Source of the DNA: DATMER01 sp040349255
GTDB taxonomy: Bacteria > Acidobacteriota > Thermoanaerobaculia > Multivoradales > UBA5704
Direction: 5' to 3'
NCBI GenBank assembly: GCA_040349255.1
Contig: JBEQUE010000082.1
Span: forward strand, 1 to 64,000
Length of the DNA: 64,000 nt
Shown: one piece after another, positions 9,247 through 17,631 of the stretch
Layout of the letters: each line of letters opens with the position of its first letter
Numbering within the stretch: position 1 is the first letter of the stretch
Made by a program: the position numbers and the translations under genes
The notes under the pieces: generated by a model
Told to the model about the DNA's origin: nothing
Seen by the model: only the letters and a program-made list of their open reading frames with translations
The model's database searches: none

Positions 9247-10221
9247 TCAGTCGAGCAGGCCCTTCGCGGTCAGCCACTCCTTGTTGAACTTCGAGAGATA
9301 GCGCTCGCCGGAGTCCGGCAGCAGGGTCACCACGAGACCGTCCTCGTCCAGGCCCTGCGCCACCTGGCGCGCGGCGGCCACGGCGGCGCCGCCGGACGAG
9401 CCGGTGAAGATCGACTCCTTCTTCGCCATCTCCAGGGTCGCCCGGTAGGCGGTCTTGTCGTCGATCGTGATGATGCCGTCGATGTAGTCCCACCAGACCG
9501 CGGCGGGCATGAAGTCCTCGCCGATGCCGTCGATCAGGTACTGGTGGATCTGATCGGCGGGCGGCAGCTCGCGGTGCTCGAAGTAGTAGGCGTAGACGCT
9601 GCCGACCGTGTCCACGCCGATCACCCGGACCTCCGGGTTCTGCTCCTTGAGGTACTTCGCCGTGCCGCTGATCGTGCCGCCGGTGCCGACGCCGGTCACC
9701 CAGTGGGTGACCTTGCCGTCGGTCTGGCGCCAGATCTCCGGGCCGGTGGTGCGGTAGTGGGCCTCGGGGTTCGCCTGGTTGTAGTACTGGTAGGGCAGGT
9801 AGGCGCCCTCCTCGTCGCGGATCCTCTCCGCCACCTTGTAATAAGAACGCGGGTCGCTCGCCTCTACGTTCGTGGGGCAGGTGATGACGGTGGCGCCGAG
9901 CGCCTCCAGGAGGGCGACCTTCTCCTTGGGGATCTTCTCCGCGGCCGTGCAGATCAGCCGGTAGCCCCGCAGGTTGGCGGCCAGGGCGAGGCCCGCGCCG
10001 GTGTTGCCCGAGGTGGGCTCGACGATGGTGCCGCCGGGCTTGAGCTTGCCCGTGCGCTCCCCCTCCTCGATCATGGCGATGCCGATGCGGTCCTTCACGC
10101 TGCCGCCGGGGTTGAAGTACTCCACCTTGGCGGCGAGCGTCGCCGGACCGGGATGGAACCGGCCGAGCTTGACGAGCGGGGTGTTCCCCAGGGTCTCCAG
10201 GATGTCGTTGTAGATTTCCAT
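9247..10221 (-). CDS. PLP-dependent cysteine synthase / cystathionine beta-synthase-type enzyme
   Basis: The protein has 324 residues and makes up a complete catalytic core without CBS or regulatory domains. NPGGSVKDR carries the Schiff-base Lys43, EPTSGNTGAGLA is the substrate loop, and GVGTGGTISG binds the PLP phosphate. Enzymes of this group replace the hydroxyl or acetyl group of activated serine with sulfide or homocysteine. The YxxYYNQANPEAHYRTTGPEIW block is typical of the cysteine synthase / CBS branch and does not by itself separate the two activities. A -10-like TACCAT lies about 25 bases upstream, with GGAGAGG before the ATG. Confidence 0.88.
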   Translation of the reverse strand: MEIYNDILETLGNTPLVKLGRFHPGPATLAAKVEYFNPGGSVKDRIGIAMIEEGERTGKLKPGGTIVEPTSGNTGAGLALAANLRGYRLICTAAEKIPKEKVALLEALGATVITCPTNVEASDPRSYYKVAERIRDEEGAYLPYQYYNQANPEAHYRTTGPEIWRQTDGKVTHWVTGVGTGGTISGTAKYLKEQNPEVRVIGVDTVGSVYAYYFEHRELPPADQIHQYLIDGIGEDFMPAAVWWDYIDGIITIDDKTAYRATLEMAKKESIFTGSSGGAAVAAARQVAQGLDEDGLVVTLLPDSGERYLSKFNKEWLTAKGLLD

Positions 10222-10288
10222 GGCCTCTCCAAAGAGCGGCGGGATGGTAGCACACCGGTATCGACGGGGCCCGGCGGGCCCGGAACGG

Positions 10289-10294
10289 TAGAAT
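10289..10294 (+). promoter_or_regulatory. -10 element TAGAAT, leaderless start at 10303
   Basis: TAGAAT ends 8 bases before the ATG at 10303, and no ribosome-binding site intervenes (spacer CAGCGCAA). No convincing -35 is visible. Confidence 0.5.
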
Positions 10295-10302
10295 CAGCGC
10301 AA

Positions 10303-11817
10303 ATGCGTACCAAGATCGAGCAGGAGACGGCCGAGCATCCGATCCTCGCCCCGGCCTCGCGGCAGATGGCGGAGGAGGCCGCGTGGGCCCGCCGGCAGGC
10401 CCTACGCGCCAGCTTCCGCGTGCTCCTCCCGTTCCTGCTCGCCGCCGCACTGGGCGCCGTGAACCGGATCGACGGCGTGCTCAAGGCCACCCACGAGCTC
10501 GAAGGGCTCGCGGCGCGCACGGTCCCGCCGGACGGCGGGCCGCCGGAGACGATCAGCCACCTCGCGCACCGCCTGGCCGAGGAGGTGTACGGCGAAAAGC
10601 ACGACGAGGAGGCGGCGGACCGCTACGAAAGCCTCGTCCGCGTCGTGGCCAAGGAGATGGACCGCGCCGGCGGCAAGCTCGACGTGTTCAAGGACCAGGC
10701 GCGCTCGCTCCTGCTGGTCAACTCCCTGTTCCCGATCGGCGTCCAGGCCCTGCTCCTGTTCTTCTTCCCCGGCCTCCTCCTCTCCGGCTTCCTGCGCGCG
10801 GCGCAGGGCATCCGGCAGGCGGCGGAGGCGGGCGAACCCGCCACCTTCGCCGGCCACGTCTGGTACCGCCGCTACCGGCACCTGCTGCAGGAGCAGGATC
10901 ACCGCTTCTTCTGGCGCCGGCTCGGGTTCGCGCTGCTGATGAGCTACGGCACGATCTACCTGGTCGCGCCGCTCGGCGTGAAGGCCATGGAGATCGGCGA
11001 CTACCTGACGCTCAACTCGATCCCGGGCGAGCCCACCTACCCGTTCCTGCTCACCGCGTTCCAGAAGGCGCCGCCGTTCTCGGTGGGCTTCGCCGGCTTC
11101 TATCTGTACGCCCTGACGCTGTTCGTCCGGCGCTACACCACCCACGACCTGAACGACCGGATCTACGTGCCGCTCTTCCTGCGCGGCGTGACGGTCGTGC
11201 TCCTCGGCTGGGTCCTGGCCTCGATCGGCGACGAGGGCGGCCTCTCGCGGGCCCTGGTCTTCGCGGTGGGCATCTTCCCGCAGGCCGGCCTCCAGGCCGT
11301 CGCCAAGATGACCCAGACCACGGTGGACCGCCTTTCGAACGAGGGCGGCTCCGCTTTCAAGACCATCCCCGAGATCGACTTCTGGAAGGAGACCACGTTC
11401 CTGGAGACGGGGATCAACGACTTCAACGACCTCGCCAAGGCCAATCTCGACGAGCTGCTGGTCGATCTCGGGATGAACCCCGCCGTGCTCCTGCGGGCGG
11501 TGGACCGGGCGGTGCTGATCCACGTCCTCGGCGCCGAGGCAGCGGCGAAGCTCGCAACCATCCCCCTGTTCACCGCCAGCGACGTGGTGTTCTACACCCG
11601 GGGCCGGGACGCCTGGGCCGGACGCTGGACGGAGGCGGGCGCGGAGCCACGCTTCCCGCGCGGCGAGGCGCTCGACGCCGGGCAGCGCGAAACGCGCGAG
11701 CGGACTGTGGAGGAGGCTCTCGGAGCCAAGGACATCTGCCTCCAGCTCGACCACCTGGGCCACGACCGCAACGTCCAGACGGTCATCGACAACCTGGTGT
11801 CGTACCAGAGCCTCTGA
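10303..11817 (+). CDS. Multi-pass membrane protein of unknown function
   Basis: The protein has 504 residues and I do not recognise the family. Hydrophobic segments occur near residues 37-52, 142-162, 206-226, 262-278 and 292-308. They separate a charged region with helical character (about 80-130) from a long soluble C-terminal half (about 340-504). The soluble half includes MGMNPAVLLRAVDRAVLIHVLG-like helices of the sort seen in small helical-repeat or SAM-like domains. There is no signal peptide or catalytic motif. Its stop codon abuts that of the opposing kinase gene with no spacer. The codon use and base composition are like its neighbours. Confidence 0.75.
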   Translation: MRTKIEQETAEHPILAPASRQMAEEAAWARRQALRASFRVLLPFLLAAALGAVNRIDGVLKATHELEGLAARTVPPDGGPPETISHLAHRLAEEVYGEKHDEEAADRYESLVRVVAKEMDRAGGKLDVFKDQARSLLLVNSLFPIGVQALLLFFFPGLLLSGFLRAAQGIRQAAEAGEPATFAGHVWYRRYRHLLQEQDHRFFWRRLGFALLMSYGTIYLVAPLGVKAMEIGDYLTLNSIPGEPTYPFLLTAFQKAPPFSVGFAGFYLYALTLFVRRYTTHDLNDRIYVPLFLRGVTVVLLGWVLASIGDEGGLSRALVFAVGIFPQAGLQAVAKMTQTTVDRLSNEGGSAFKTIPEIDFWKETTFLETGINDFNDLAKANLDELLVDLGMNPAVLLRAVDRAVLIHVLGAEAAAKLATIPLFTASDVVFYTRGRDAWAGRWTEAGAEPRFPRGEALDAGQRETRERTVEEALGAKDICLQLDHLGHDRNVQTVIDNLVSYQSL

Positions 11818-12885
11818 CTATTTCTCCTCCCAGTCCCAGAAGTAGTCCTTGTTCGTCAGGACCGTCTCCTCCTCCTTCGCCTCCTCGGGTGCATAGCCGC
11901 CCTGCTCCGGCGTCACCTCGCCGCGGATGACGGCGAGCTGCTCGACCAGATCCTCGGTCTCGCGCTCCCAGTACTCGTTGGTGCCGAACTGCGGCCAGGC
12001 TTTCGGGAACGCCGGGTCGTGCCAGCGCTTCGCGAGCCACGCCGCGTAGTGGACGACCCGCAGGCCGCGCAGGACCTCGATCAGGGAGAGGGTCGAGCGG
12101 TCGAAGGCCCGGAACTGCTCGTAGCCTTCGAGGAAGACCTGCCTCTGCCGCAGGGCCCAGGCGTCGCGGCCGGGCAGCGCCAGCCAGAGGTCCTGGACCG
12201 CCGGGCCGACCACCATGTCGTCGAAGTCCAGGACGCGGAGCAGGCCGTCCCGGAACAGGATGTTGCCCAGGTGGAGATCGCCGTGGAGGCGGTGGACCGG
12301 CAACCCCTCCATCGCCCGGTCGGCGATGTCGGCGATGTCGAAGGCGGCGTCGAAGTAGCGGTCACGGACGTGGTTCGGAACCGTGCCGTGCTCGGCGAGC
12401 CAGTCCACGTTGTCCCGGATGTAGGCGTCCGCGGTGAGGCGGACCCGGTGTCCGGCCGGGCGTCGGACGGCGGCGTTGTGCATCCGGCCCACGAGCAGGC
12501 CCAGGCGGCGGACGGCCTCGTCGTCGAGCTCGTCCGGCGCCCGGCCGCCGCGCCGGTCGGAGAGCGAGTACCAGATGCCTTCGATCCGGCGCAGGGTGCC
12601 GCCGCCCGGGAACGGCCGCATGGTGCAGACCGGCAGCTCATCGGCGGCGAGGTCGTCGAGGAACTGATGCTCCTCGAGGATCTGCTCCTCGCTCCAGCGG
12701 CCGGGGCGGTAGAACTTGGCGACGACGCGGGAGCGGTCCGCCAGCTCGACCTCGTAGACCCGGTTCTCGAACGAGTTCAGCGGATAGCACACCGGGTTGC
12801 AGCGCAGCCCCCCGGCCTCGACCGCGGCGAGCACCGTCTCGGGCGTGAGGGAGAGGAACAGGCCGGTGGTGTCGTCCTCCTTCAT
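11818..12885 (-). CDS. srkA: SrkA/YihE-like stress response kinase
   Basis: The protein has 355 residues, an aminoglycoside-phosphotransferase-fold kinase of the YihE/SrkA (RdoA) group. YPLNSFENRVYEVE is a hallmark of the N-lobe, VVAKFYRPGRWSEEQILEEH carries the ATP-binding Lys, HRLHGDLHLGNILF is the Brenner catalytic loop, and LDFDDMVVGPAVQDLWL is the metal-binding DFD. In E. coli SrkA is a Ser/Thr kinase that protects against envelope and oxidative stress. The ATG at 12885 has a TACCCT -10-like hexamer 6 bases upstream and no ribosome-binding site, so the transcript may be leaderless. It is head to head with the DNA ligase gene. Confidence 0.88.
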   Translation of the reverse strand: MKEDDTTGLFLSLTPETVLAAVEAGGLRCNPVCYPLNSFENRVYEVELADRSRVVAKFYRPGRWSEEQILEEHQFLDDLAADELPVCTMRPFPGGGTLRRIEGIWYSLSDRRGGRAPDELDDEAVRRLGLLVGRMHNAAVRRPAGHRVRLTADAYIRDNVDWLAEHGTVPNHVRDRYFDAAFDIADIADRAMEGLPVHRLHGDLHLGNILFRDGLLRVLDFDDMVVGPAVQDLWLALPGRDAWALRQRQVFLEGYEQFRAFDRSTLSLIEVLRGLRVVHYAAWLAKRWHDPAFPKAWPQFGTNEYWERETEDLVEQLAVIRGEVTPEQGGYAPEEAKEEETVLTNKDYFWDWEEK

Positions 12886-12891
12886 GAGGCC

Positions 12892-12901
12892 AGGGTAGCA
12901 T
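12892..12901. promoter_or_regulatory. Symmetric bidirectional -10 element, srkA / DNA ligase
   Basis: Only 22 bp (12886-12907) separate two divergent start codons. TAGCAT (12896-12901, plus) and TACCCT (12897-12892, minus) share the TA at 12896-12897, and each ends 6 bases before its ATG. Any -35 contacts must lie inside the coding sequence of the opposite gene. Confidence 0.5.
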
Positions 12902-12907
12902 GGGGCC

Positions 12908-14443
12908 ATGCGGCTGGCCGACCTCGTCTCCACCTCCTCGCGCGTCGCCGAAACCCGTTCCCGGTCCGAGAAGATCGCCGCCCTGGCCGGACTGCTGCGC
13001 CGGCTCGGCCCCGAGGAGGTCGACCCCGCCGTGGCCTGGCTGTCGGGGAACCTCCGGCAAGGCAGGATCGGCCTCGGCCCGGCCGCGGTGCGCAGCGCCT
13101 CGCCCGGGACGGCCGCGGCGGACCCGTCGCTGACCGTCGGCGAGGTGGATGCCGCCTTTGGCCGGATCGCCGGCGCCACCGGGCCGGGCTCGAACGCGGA
13201 GCGGGCGCGGCTGCTCTCCCCCCTGCTCGCCCGGGCCACGGCCGAGGAGCAGGGTTTTCTCGTCCGGTTGATCTTCGGCGAGTTGCGCCAGGGAGCGCTC
13301 GCCGGGTTGATGGCCGAGGCCCTGGCCGCGGCCGCGGAGGTCCCGGCGAACGACGTGCGGCGCGCCCTGATGCTGGCCGGCGAGCTGCCGGAGGTGGCGC
13401 GGGCCGTCCTCCTGGAAGGAAGGCCCGGCCTCGCCCGGTTCCGCCTGGAGCTGTTCCGGCCGCTCCAGCCCATGCTGGCGCAGGCGGCCGGGGACACCTC
13501 CGAGGCGCTGGAGCGGTTGGGAGAAGCGGCCCTGGAGCTGAAGCTCGACGGCGCGCGGGTCCAGGTCCACAAGGAGGGCGACGAGGTGCGGGTCTACTCC
13601 CGGCGCGGCAACGAGGTGACGCCGGCGGTGCCGGAGCTGGTGGAGTCGGTCCAGGCGCTCCCGGCCGCTCGGCTCCTCCTGGACGGCGAGGTGATCGCCC
13701 TGCGGCCCGACGGCTCGCCGCACCCCTTCCAGGTCACCATGCGCCGCTTCGGCCGCAGGCTGGACGTGCCCCGGATGCGCGGCGAGCTGCCGCTCACCCC
13801 GTTCTTCTTCGACCTCCTCCACCTGGACGGCGCGGACCTGATCGACCGGCCGGCCGGCGAGCGCTTCGCGGCCCTGGGCGAGGCGGTCCGGGGCCTGGCC
13901 GTGCCGCGGATCGTGACCGCCGACGCCGAGGCCGCGGACTCGTTCTTTGCGGAAGCGCTCGCCCGCGGCCACGAGGGGATCATGGCCAAGGCCGTGGACG
14001 CGCCGTACGAGGCGGGCCGGCGCGGCGCCTCGTGGCTGAAGATCAAGCCGGCGCACACCCTGGACCTGGTGGTCCTCGCCGCCGAGTGGGGCCACGGCCG
14101 GCGGCACGGCTGGCTCTCGAACCTCCACCTCGGAGCGCGGGACCCGGACAACGGCGGCTTCGTCATGCTCGGCAAGACCTTCAAGGGTCTGACCGACGCG
14201 ATGCTCGCCTGGCAGACGGCGAAGCTCCAGGAGCTGGCCCTGGGGACCGAGGACGGCTGGGTGGTCCACGTGCGGCCCGAGCTGGTGGTGGAGGTGGCCT
14301 TCAGCGACGTGCAGGAGAGCCCGATCTACCCGGGCGGCATGGCGCTGCGCTTCGCCAGGGTCAAGCGCTACCGCGAGGACAAGCCGGCCTCCGAGGCGGA
14401 CACGATCGCCACGGTGAGAAAGATCTTCGCGGGAGCAAGGTAA
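12908..14443 (+). CDS. ATP-dependent DNA ligase
   Basis: The protein has 511 residues, the size of bacterial LigB-type ATP-dependent ligases. An N-terminal helical DNA-binding region (about 1-200) is followed by the nucleotidyltransferase core with motif I ELKLDGARVQVHK, in which Lys212 is expected to be adenylated. Motifs VYSRRGNEVT, LLDGEVIAL, FFFDLLHLDG, HEGIMAK and WLKIKPAHTLDLVVLAAEWG then follow in order, and the C-terminus is an OB-fold. It seals nicks in duplex DNA and is probably accessory to the NAD-dependent LigA, which is not in the window. No Ku or LigD polymerase/nuclease domain is adjacent, so it need not act in end joining. Confidence 0.92.
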   Translation: MRLADLVSTSSRVAETRSRSEKIAALAGLLRRLGPEEVDPAVAWLSGNLRQGRIGLGPAAVRSASPGTAAADPSLTVGEVDAAFGRIAGATGPGSNAERARLLSPLLARATAEEQGFLVRLIFGELRQGALAGLMAEALAAAAEVPANDVRRALMLAGELPEVARAVLLEGRPGLARFRLELFRPLQPMLAQAAGDTSEALERLGEAALELKLDGARVQVHKEGDEVRVYSRRGNEVTPAVPELVESVQALPAARLLLDGEVIALRPDGSPHPFQVTMRRFGRRLDVPRMRGELPLTPFFFDLLHLDGADLIDRPAGERFAALGEAVRGLAVPRIVTADAEAADSFFAEALARGHEGIMAKAVDAPYEAGRRGASWLKIKPAHTLDLVVLAAEWGHGRRHGWLSNLHLGARDPDNGGFVMLGKTFKGLTDAMLAWQTAKLQELALGTEDGWVVHVRPELVVEVAFSDVQESPIYPGGMALRFARVKRYREDKPASEADTIATVRKIFAGAR

Positions 14444-14446
14444 ACT
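14441..14446 (+). promoter_or_regulatory. -10 element TAAACT inside the ligase stop codon
   Basis: The hexamer TAAACT begins with the TAA stop of the ligase gene and ends 10 bases before the ATG at 14457. There is no ribosome-binding site, so the GspE-like gene may have its own leaderless transcript. Confidence 0.4.
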
Positions 14447-14456
14447 CTTCCCAGCC

Positions 14457-15971
14457 ATGACCGAGCCCGAGTTCACCGAGCTGGCCCAGTTCGAGATCGA
14501 CCCGCGGTCGGTGCGGATGCTTGAGCGCGGGTACTGCCTGGAGAACGACGTGGTCGTGCTGGGCGTGGTGGACCGGAACGTCTCCGAGCCGGTCACGGTC
14601 GGGATGCTCGACCCGGCCCGCCGGGCCCTGGTCCACGCGATCTCGAAGACCCTGGGCCGGTCGGTGCGGGCGGTGCGGCTCAACGCATGGGAGATCCGGC
14701 GGGCGCTCGACGAGGGCTGGGGGCTCGCCGAGGAGAGCCGCACCCGGCTCAGCCTGCGGCCGGTCCGCGACATCTCCTTCGAGCGCGACGGCGAGATCCC
14801 CGGCCTGCTCGACGAGATCCTCGGCCGCGCCGTGGATCTCGGGGCGAGCGACGTCCACATCGAGACCTACGAGGACGACGTGGACGTCCGCTTCCGGATC
14901 GACGGCGTCCTGCGCCAGGTCGCCACCCCGCTCGCGAAGGACAACGTCCAGGCCGCGATCAACCGGCTGAAGGTCCTCTCCGGCCTCGACGTGGCCGAAC
15001 GGCGCAAGGCCCAGGACGGGCGCATCCAGGCCACCTTCCAGACCCACGAGGAGGAGCGGGGCGTGGACTTCCGCCTCTCCGTCGTGCCCGGACCGTTCGG
15101 GGAGGACGCGGTGCTGCGCATCCTCGACAGCGCCGCGCCGCTCCCCCTGGAGCATCTCGGGCTCGGCGACGACGAGCTCGCCGTCTTCGAGCACCTCATC
15201 CGGAACCCGGAGGGCCTGATTCTCGTCACCGGCCCCACCGGCAGCGGCAAGACCACCACCCTCTACGCCGCCCTGCACCGGATCAACACGCCCGAGAACA
15301 AGATCCTCACCGTCGAGGACCCGATCGAGTACCACTTCGAGAAGACCAACCAGAAGCAGGTCTCGTCCAACATGGGGTTCTCCGACTACGCCCGCGCCTT
15401 CATGCGCCAGAACCCGGACATCATCCTGATCGGCGAGATCCGCGACGAGCCCACCTCCAGCGCCGCCATCCGCGCCGCCCAGACCGGCCACCTGGTCCTC
15501 TCCACCCTGCACACCACGGACTCCGTGCGGACCGTCTCCCGCCTCCTCACCCTCGGCGTGGACCCAGGCCTGATCGCCGGCTGCCTGCTCGGGGCCGTGT
15601 CCCAGCGCCTGGTCCGCAAGCTCTGTCCGGAATGCCGGGTCGAGGCCGAGCCCGGCTCGCGCGAGGCCCGGCGCCTCGGCCTGGGACCGGACGACGGACC
15701 GTTCTTCCGCGCCCGGCCGAGCCGCGACTGCCCCGTCTGCACCGGCCGGGGCTACAAGGGGCGGGTCGGCGTCTACGAGCTGTTCGTCCTCGACTCCGAG
15801 CTGGCCGACCTGATCGCCGAGCGCGCGCCCATCCACCAGGTCCGCTCCCTGGCGATCGGCAAGGGGATGAGGACGCTGGTCGACGACGCCGTGCGCAAGG
15901 CCCGCGCCGGCGCCACCTCCCTGGAGGAGATCCTTCGCACCGTGCCGTACCGGATGCTGGCCGGCGGCTGA
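14457..15971 (+). CDS. GspE/PilB family type II secretion / type IV pilus ATPase
   Basis: The protein has 504 residues. The N-terminal MshEN/GspE_N-like part (1-100) leads into the ATPase core: Walker A GPTGSGKTTT (259-268), the Asp box (ILTVEDPIEYHFEKTNQKQV), Walker B (NPDIILIGEIRD) and the His box (TGHLVLSTLHTTDS). A zinc-binding tetracysteine follows (CPECRVEA and CPVCTGRGYKGRVGVYE). These hexameric motors power pseudopilus or pilus assembly. No pilin, GspF/PilC or secretin genes are near, so its machine is encoded elsewhere. It sits directly upstream of an FHA/AAA+ regulator and a Ser/Thr kinase, which suggests regulated motility or secretion. Confidence 0.92.
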   Translation: MTEPEFTELAQFEIDPRSVRMLERGYCLENDVVVLGVVDRNVSEPVTVGMLDPARRALVHAISKTLGRSVRAVRLNAWEIRRALDEGWGLAEESRTRLSLRPVRDISFERDGEIPGLLDEILGRAVDLGASDVHIETYEDDVDVRFRIDGVLRQVATPLAKDNVQAAINRLKVLSGLDVAERRKAQDGRIQATFQTHEEERGVDFRLSVVPGPFGEDAVLRILDSAAPLPLEHLGLGDDELAVFEHLIRNPEGLILVTGPTGSGKTTTLYAALHRINTPENKILTVEDPIEYHFEKTNQKQVSSNMGFSDYARAFMRQNPDIILIGEIRDEPTSSAAIRAAQTGHLVLSTLHTTDSVRTVSRLLTLGVDPGLIAGCLLGAVSQRLVRKLCPECRVEAEPGSREARRLGLGPDDGPFFRARPSRDCPVCTGRGYKGRVGVYELFVLDSELADLIAERAPIHQVRSLAIGKGMRTLVDDAVRKARAGATSLEEILRTVPYRMLAGG

Positions 15972-15974
15972 GCC

Positions 15975-16007
15975 GGCCTCCGGGAGGCCCCCCGGAGCTC
16001 CCGGGGG
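15975..16007 (+). terminator. GC-rich palindromes after the GspE gene (weak terminator)
   Basis: A perfect 7-bp palindrome (15975-15989) and an imperfect GC palindrome (15989-16007, one bulge) fill the 52-bp gap before the next gene's -10. There is no T-tract, so termination is only a possibility. Confidence 0.3.
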
Positions 16008-16013
16008 TAGACT
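16008..16013 (+). promoter_or_regulatory. -10 element TAGACT before the AAA+ regulator
   Basis: TAGACT ends 10 bases before the ATG at 16024 and no Shine-Dalgarno sequence is present. It is identical to the hexamer in front of the UbiD gene. Confidence 0.45.
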
Positions 16014-16023
16014 ACGCAGGCAC

Positions 16024-17631
16024 ATGGAATTCGACAGGAGCGGCTCCACCGTTCAGGAGGCCCTGCAACCGGAGGGAGGGCGGCTCGGCGCGCCGCCGTC
16101 CCTGCCCGCGCTCACCCTCCTCGGCCACCCGGACCTCTCCAGGACGGGCGAGCGGGTCTTCCTGCCCGACCTCGCCCGCGGGCGCGACGTCCTCCTGTCC
16201 CGCGAACGGCCGCTCTTCGCCGCGCCCGGCGATCCCGGGGCCGGCATCCCGCTCGGCGACCCCTTCCTCAGCCGCAGCCCGCTCCGCCTGGAGCCCCTGC
16301 CCCCCCTCGGCCAGGGCGGCGTCCTCCTCCACCTCGACGGCAGCCGCACCCGCGTCTCCGTCGACGGCGAGGCGGTCGCGGAGAGCCGGACCCTCTCCGC
16401 CGCCGAGCTCGAGGACGGGGCGGTGCTCCTCCTCGCCGACCGCGTGGTCCTTCTCCTCCAGCGCCGGCCGGCCCCGCTTCCCGGTCCGGCCGGAGGGTTC
16501 GGGCTGCTCGGCGAGAGCGCCGGCCTGGAGGCCGTGCGGCGCGCCGTCGCCCGCGTGGCCCCCCTGCCCACCGCCGTCCTCCTGCGCGGCGAGACCGGCA
16601 CCGGCAAGGAGGTCGTCGCCCGCGCCCTCCACGAGCACGGCCCGCGGGCCGGCGGGCCGTTCGTGTCGGTCAACCTCGCCGCCCTGCCGCCGTCGCTCGC
16701 CGCCGCCGAGCTGTTCGGCGCGCGCAGGGGGGCCTACACCGGCTCGGTGCGCGACCAGCCCGGCCTGTTCGTCCTCGCCCACGGCGGCACGCTCTATCTC
16801 GACGAGGTCGGCGAGGCCCCGCCCGAGATCCAGGTGATGCTGCTGCGCGCGCTGGAGACCGGCGAGGTCACGGCGGTCGGCGATCCCACGCCGCGCAAGG
16901 TGGACGTGCGCATCGTCTCCGCCACCGACGCCGATCTGGAGGAGGCCATCCGCCGCGGCACGTTCCGCTCGCCCCTGCTCCACCGCCTGTCGGGCTACCT
17001 GATCCGGCTGCCGCCGCTGCGCGAGCGCAAGGAGGACGTCGGCCGGCTGCTCGTCCACTTCCTCCGCGTCGAGCTGGAGAGGATCGGCGAGACCCTGCCG
17101 CCCCGCGGCTCGGCGGCTCCGGCCACGCCGTGGCTGCCGGCCGGCCTGGTGTCGCGGCTGGTGCGCTACCCGTGGCCGGGCAACGTCCGCCAGCTCCAGA
17201 ACGTGGCGCGGCAGCTCGCCATCGACGGCCGCGGCCAGCCGGTCCTCCTGGACTCCCCCGAGCTCGACGCGCTCATGCCGCCGATGCCAGGCACCGCCCC
17301 GGCGGCTCCCGATCGGACGCCATTGCTCGAGCCCCCTCCAAAGGCCCGCGGCCGGCGGCCGGCCGAGATCTCCGAGGACGAGATGATCGCGGCGCTGCGC
17401 GCCCACCGCTGGAACCTCAAGGCCGCGGCCGACGCGCTCGGCATCCCGCGCACCTCCATGTACCTGCTCCTGGAGCGCTCGGAGCGCGTGCGCCCGGCCG
17501 CCAGGGTGCCGGCCGAGGAGATTCTCGCCGCCCACGCGCGCTGCGGCGGCGACCTCGAAGCCATGGCCGCCGAGCTGGAGGTGTCGGAGCGCGCCCTCCG
17601 CCAGCGGCTCCGGGACCTGGGGCTGCCGTGA
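16024..17631 (+). CDS. FHA-like and sigma-54 interaction (AAA+) domain regulator
   Basis: The protein has 535 residues. Residues about 45-148 look like a degenerate FHA domain, the kind that binds phosphothreonine. The AAA+ domain follows with Walker A GETGTGKE (189-196), Walker B GGTLYLDEVGE and RLPPLRER. The loop that contacts sigma-54, normally GAFTGA, reads GAYTGS at 236-241. Two Fis-type helix-turn-helix segments end the protein (LKAAADALGIPRTSMYLLLE and a second near 505-532). It would activate sigma-54 promoters in response to phosphorylation, most simply by the Ser/Thr kinase whose GTG start overlaps its stop codon. The altered loop leaves open that it works without sigma-54, as some relatives do. 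Confidence 0.88.
   Translation: MEFDRSGSTVQEALQPEGGRLGAPPSLPALTLLGHPDLSRTGERVFLPDLARGRDVLLSRERPLFAAPGDPGAGIPLGDPFLSRSPLRLEPLPPLGQGGVLLHLDGSRTRVSVDGEAVAESRTLSAAELEDGAVLLLADRVVLLLQRRPAPLPGPAGGFGLLGESAGLEAVRRAVARVAPLPTAVLLRGETGTGKEVVARALHEHGPRAGGPFVSVNLAALPPSLAAAELFGARRGAYTGSVRDQPGLFVLAHGGTLYLDEVGEAPPEIQVMLLRALETGEVTAVGDPTPRKVDVRIVSATDADLEEAIRRGTFRSPLLHRLSGYLIRLPPLRERKEDVGRLLVHFLRVELERIGETLPPRGSAAPATPWLPAGLVSRLVRYPWPGNVRQLQNVARQLAIDGRGQPVLLDSPELDALMPPMPGTAPAAPDRTPLLEPPPKARGRRPAEISEDEMIAALRAHRWNLKAAADALGIPRTSMYLLLERSERVRPAARVPAEEILAAHARCGGDLEAMAAELEVSERALRQRLRDLGLP

Noticed and set aside
16053..16673. Minus-strand Arg/Pro-rich frame opposite the AAA+ regulator
   Set aside because: Its composition is dominated by Arg, Pro and Ser, as expected for an antisense frame of GC-rich DNA.
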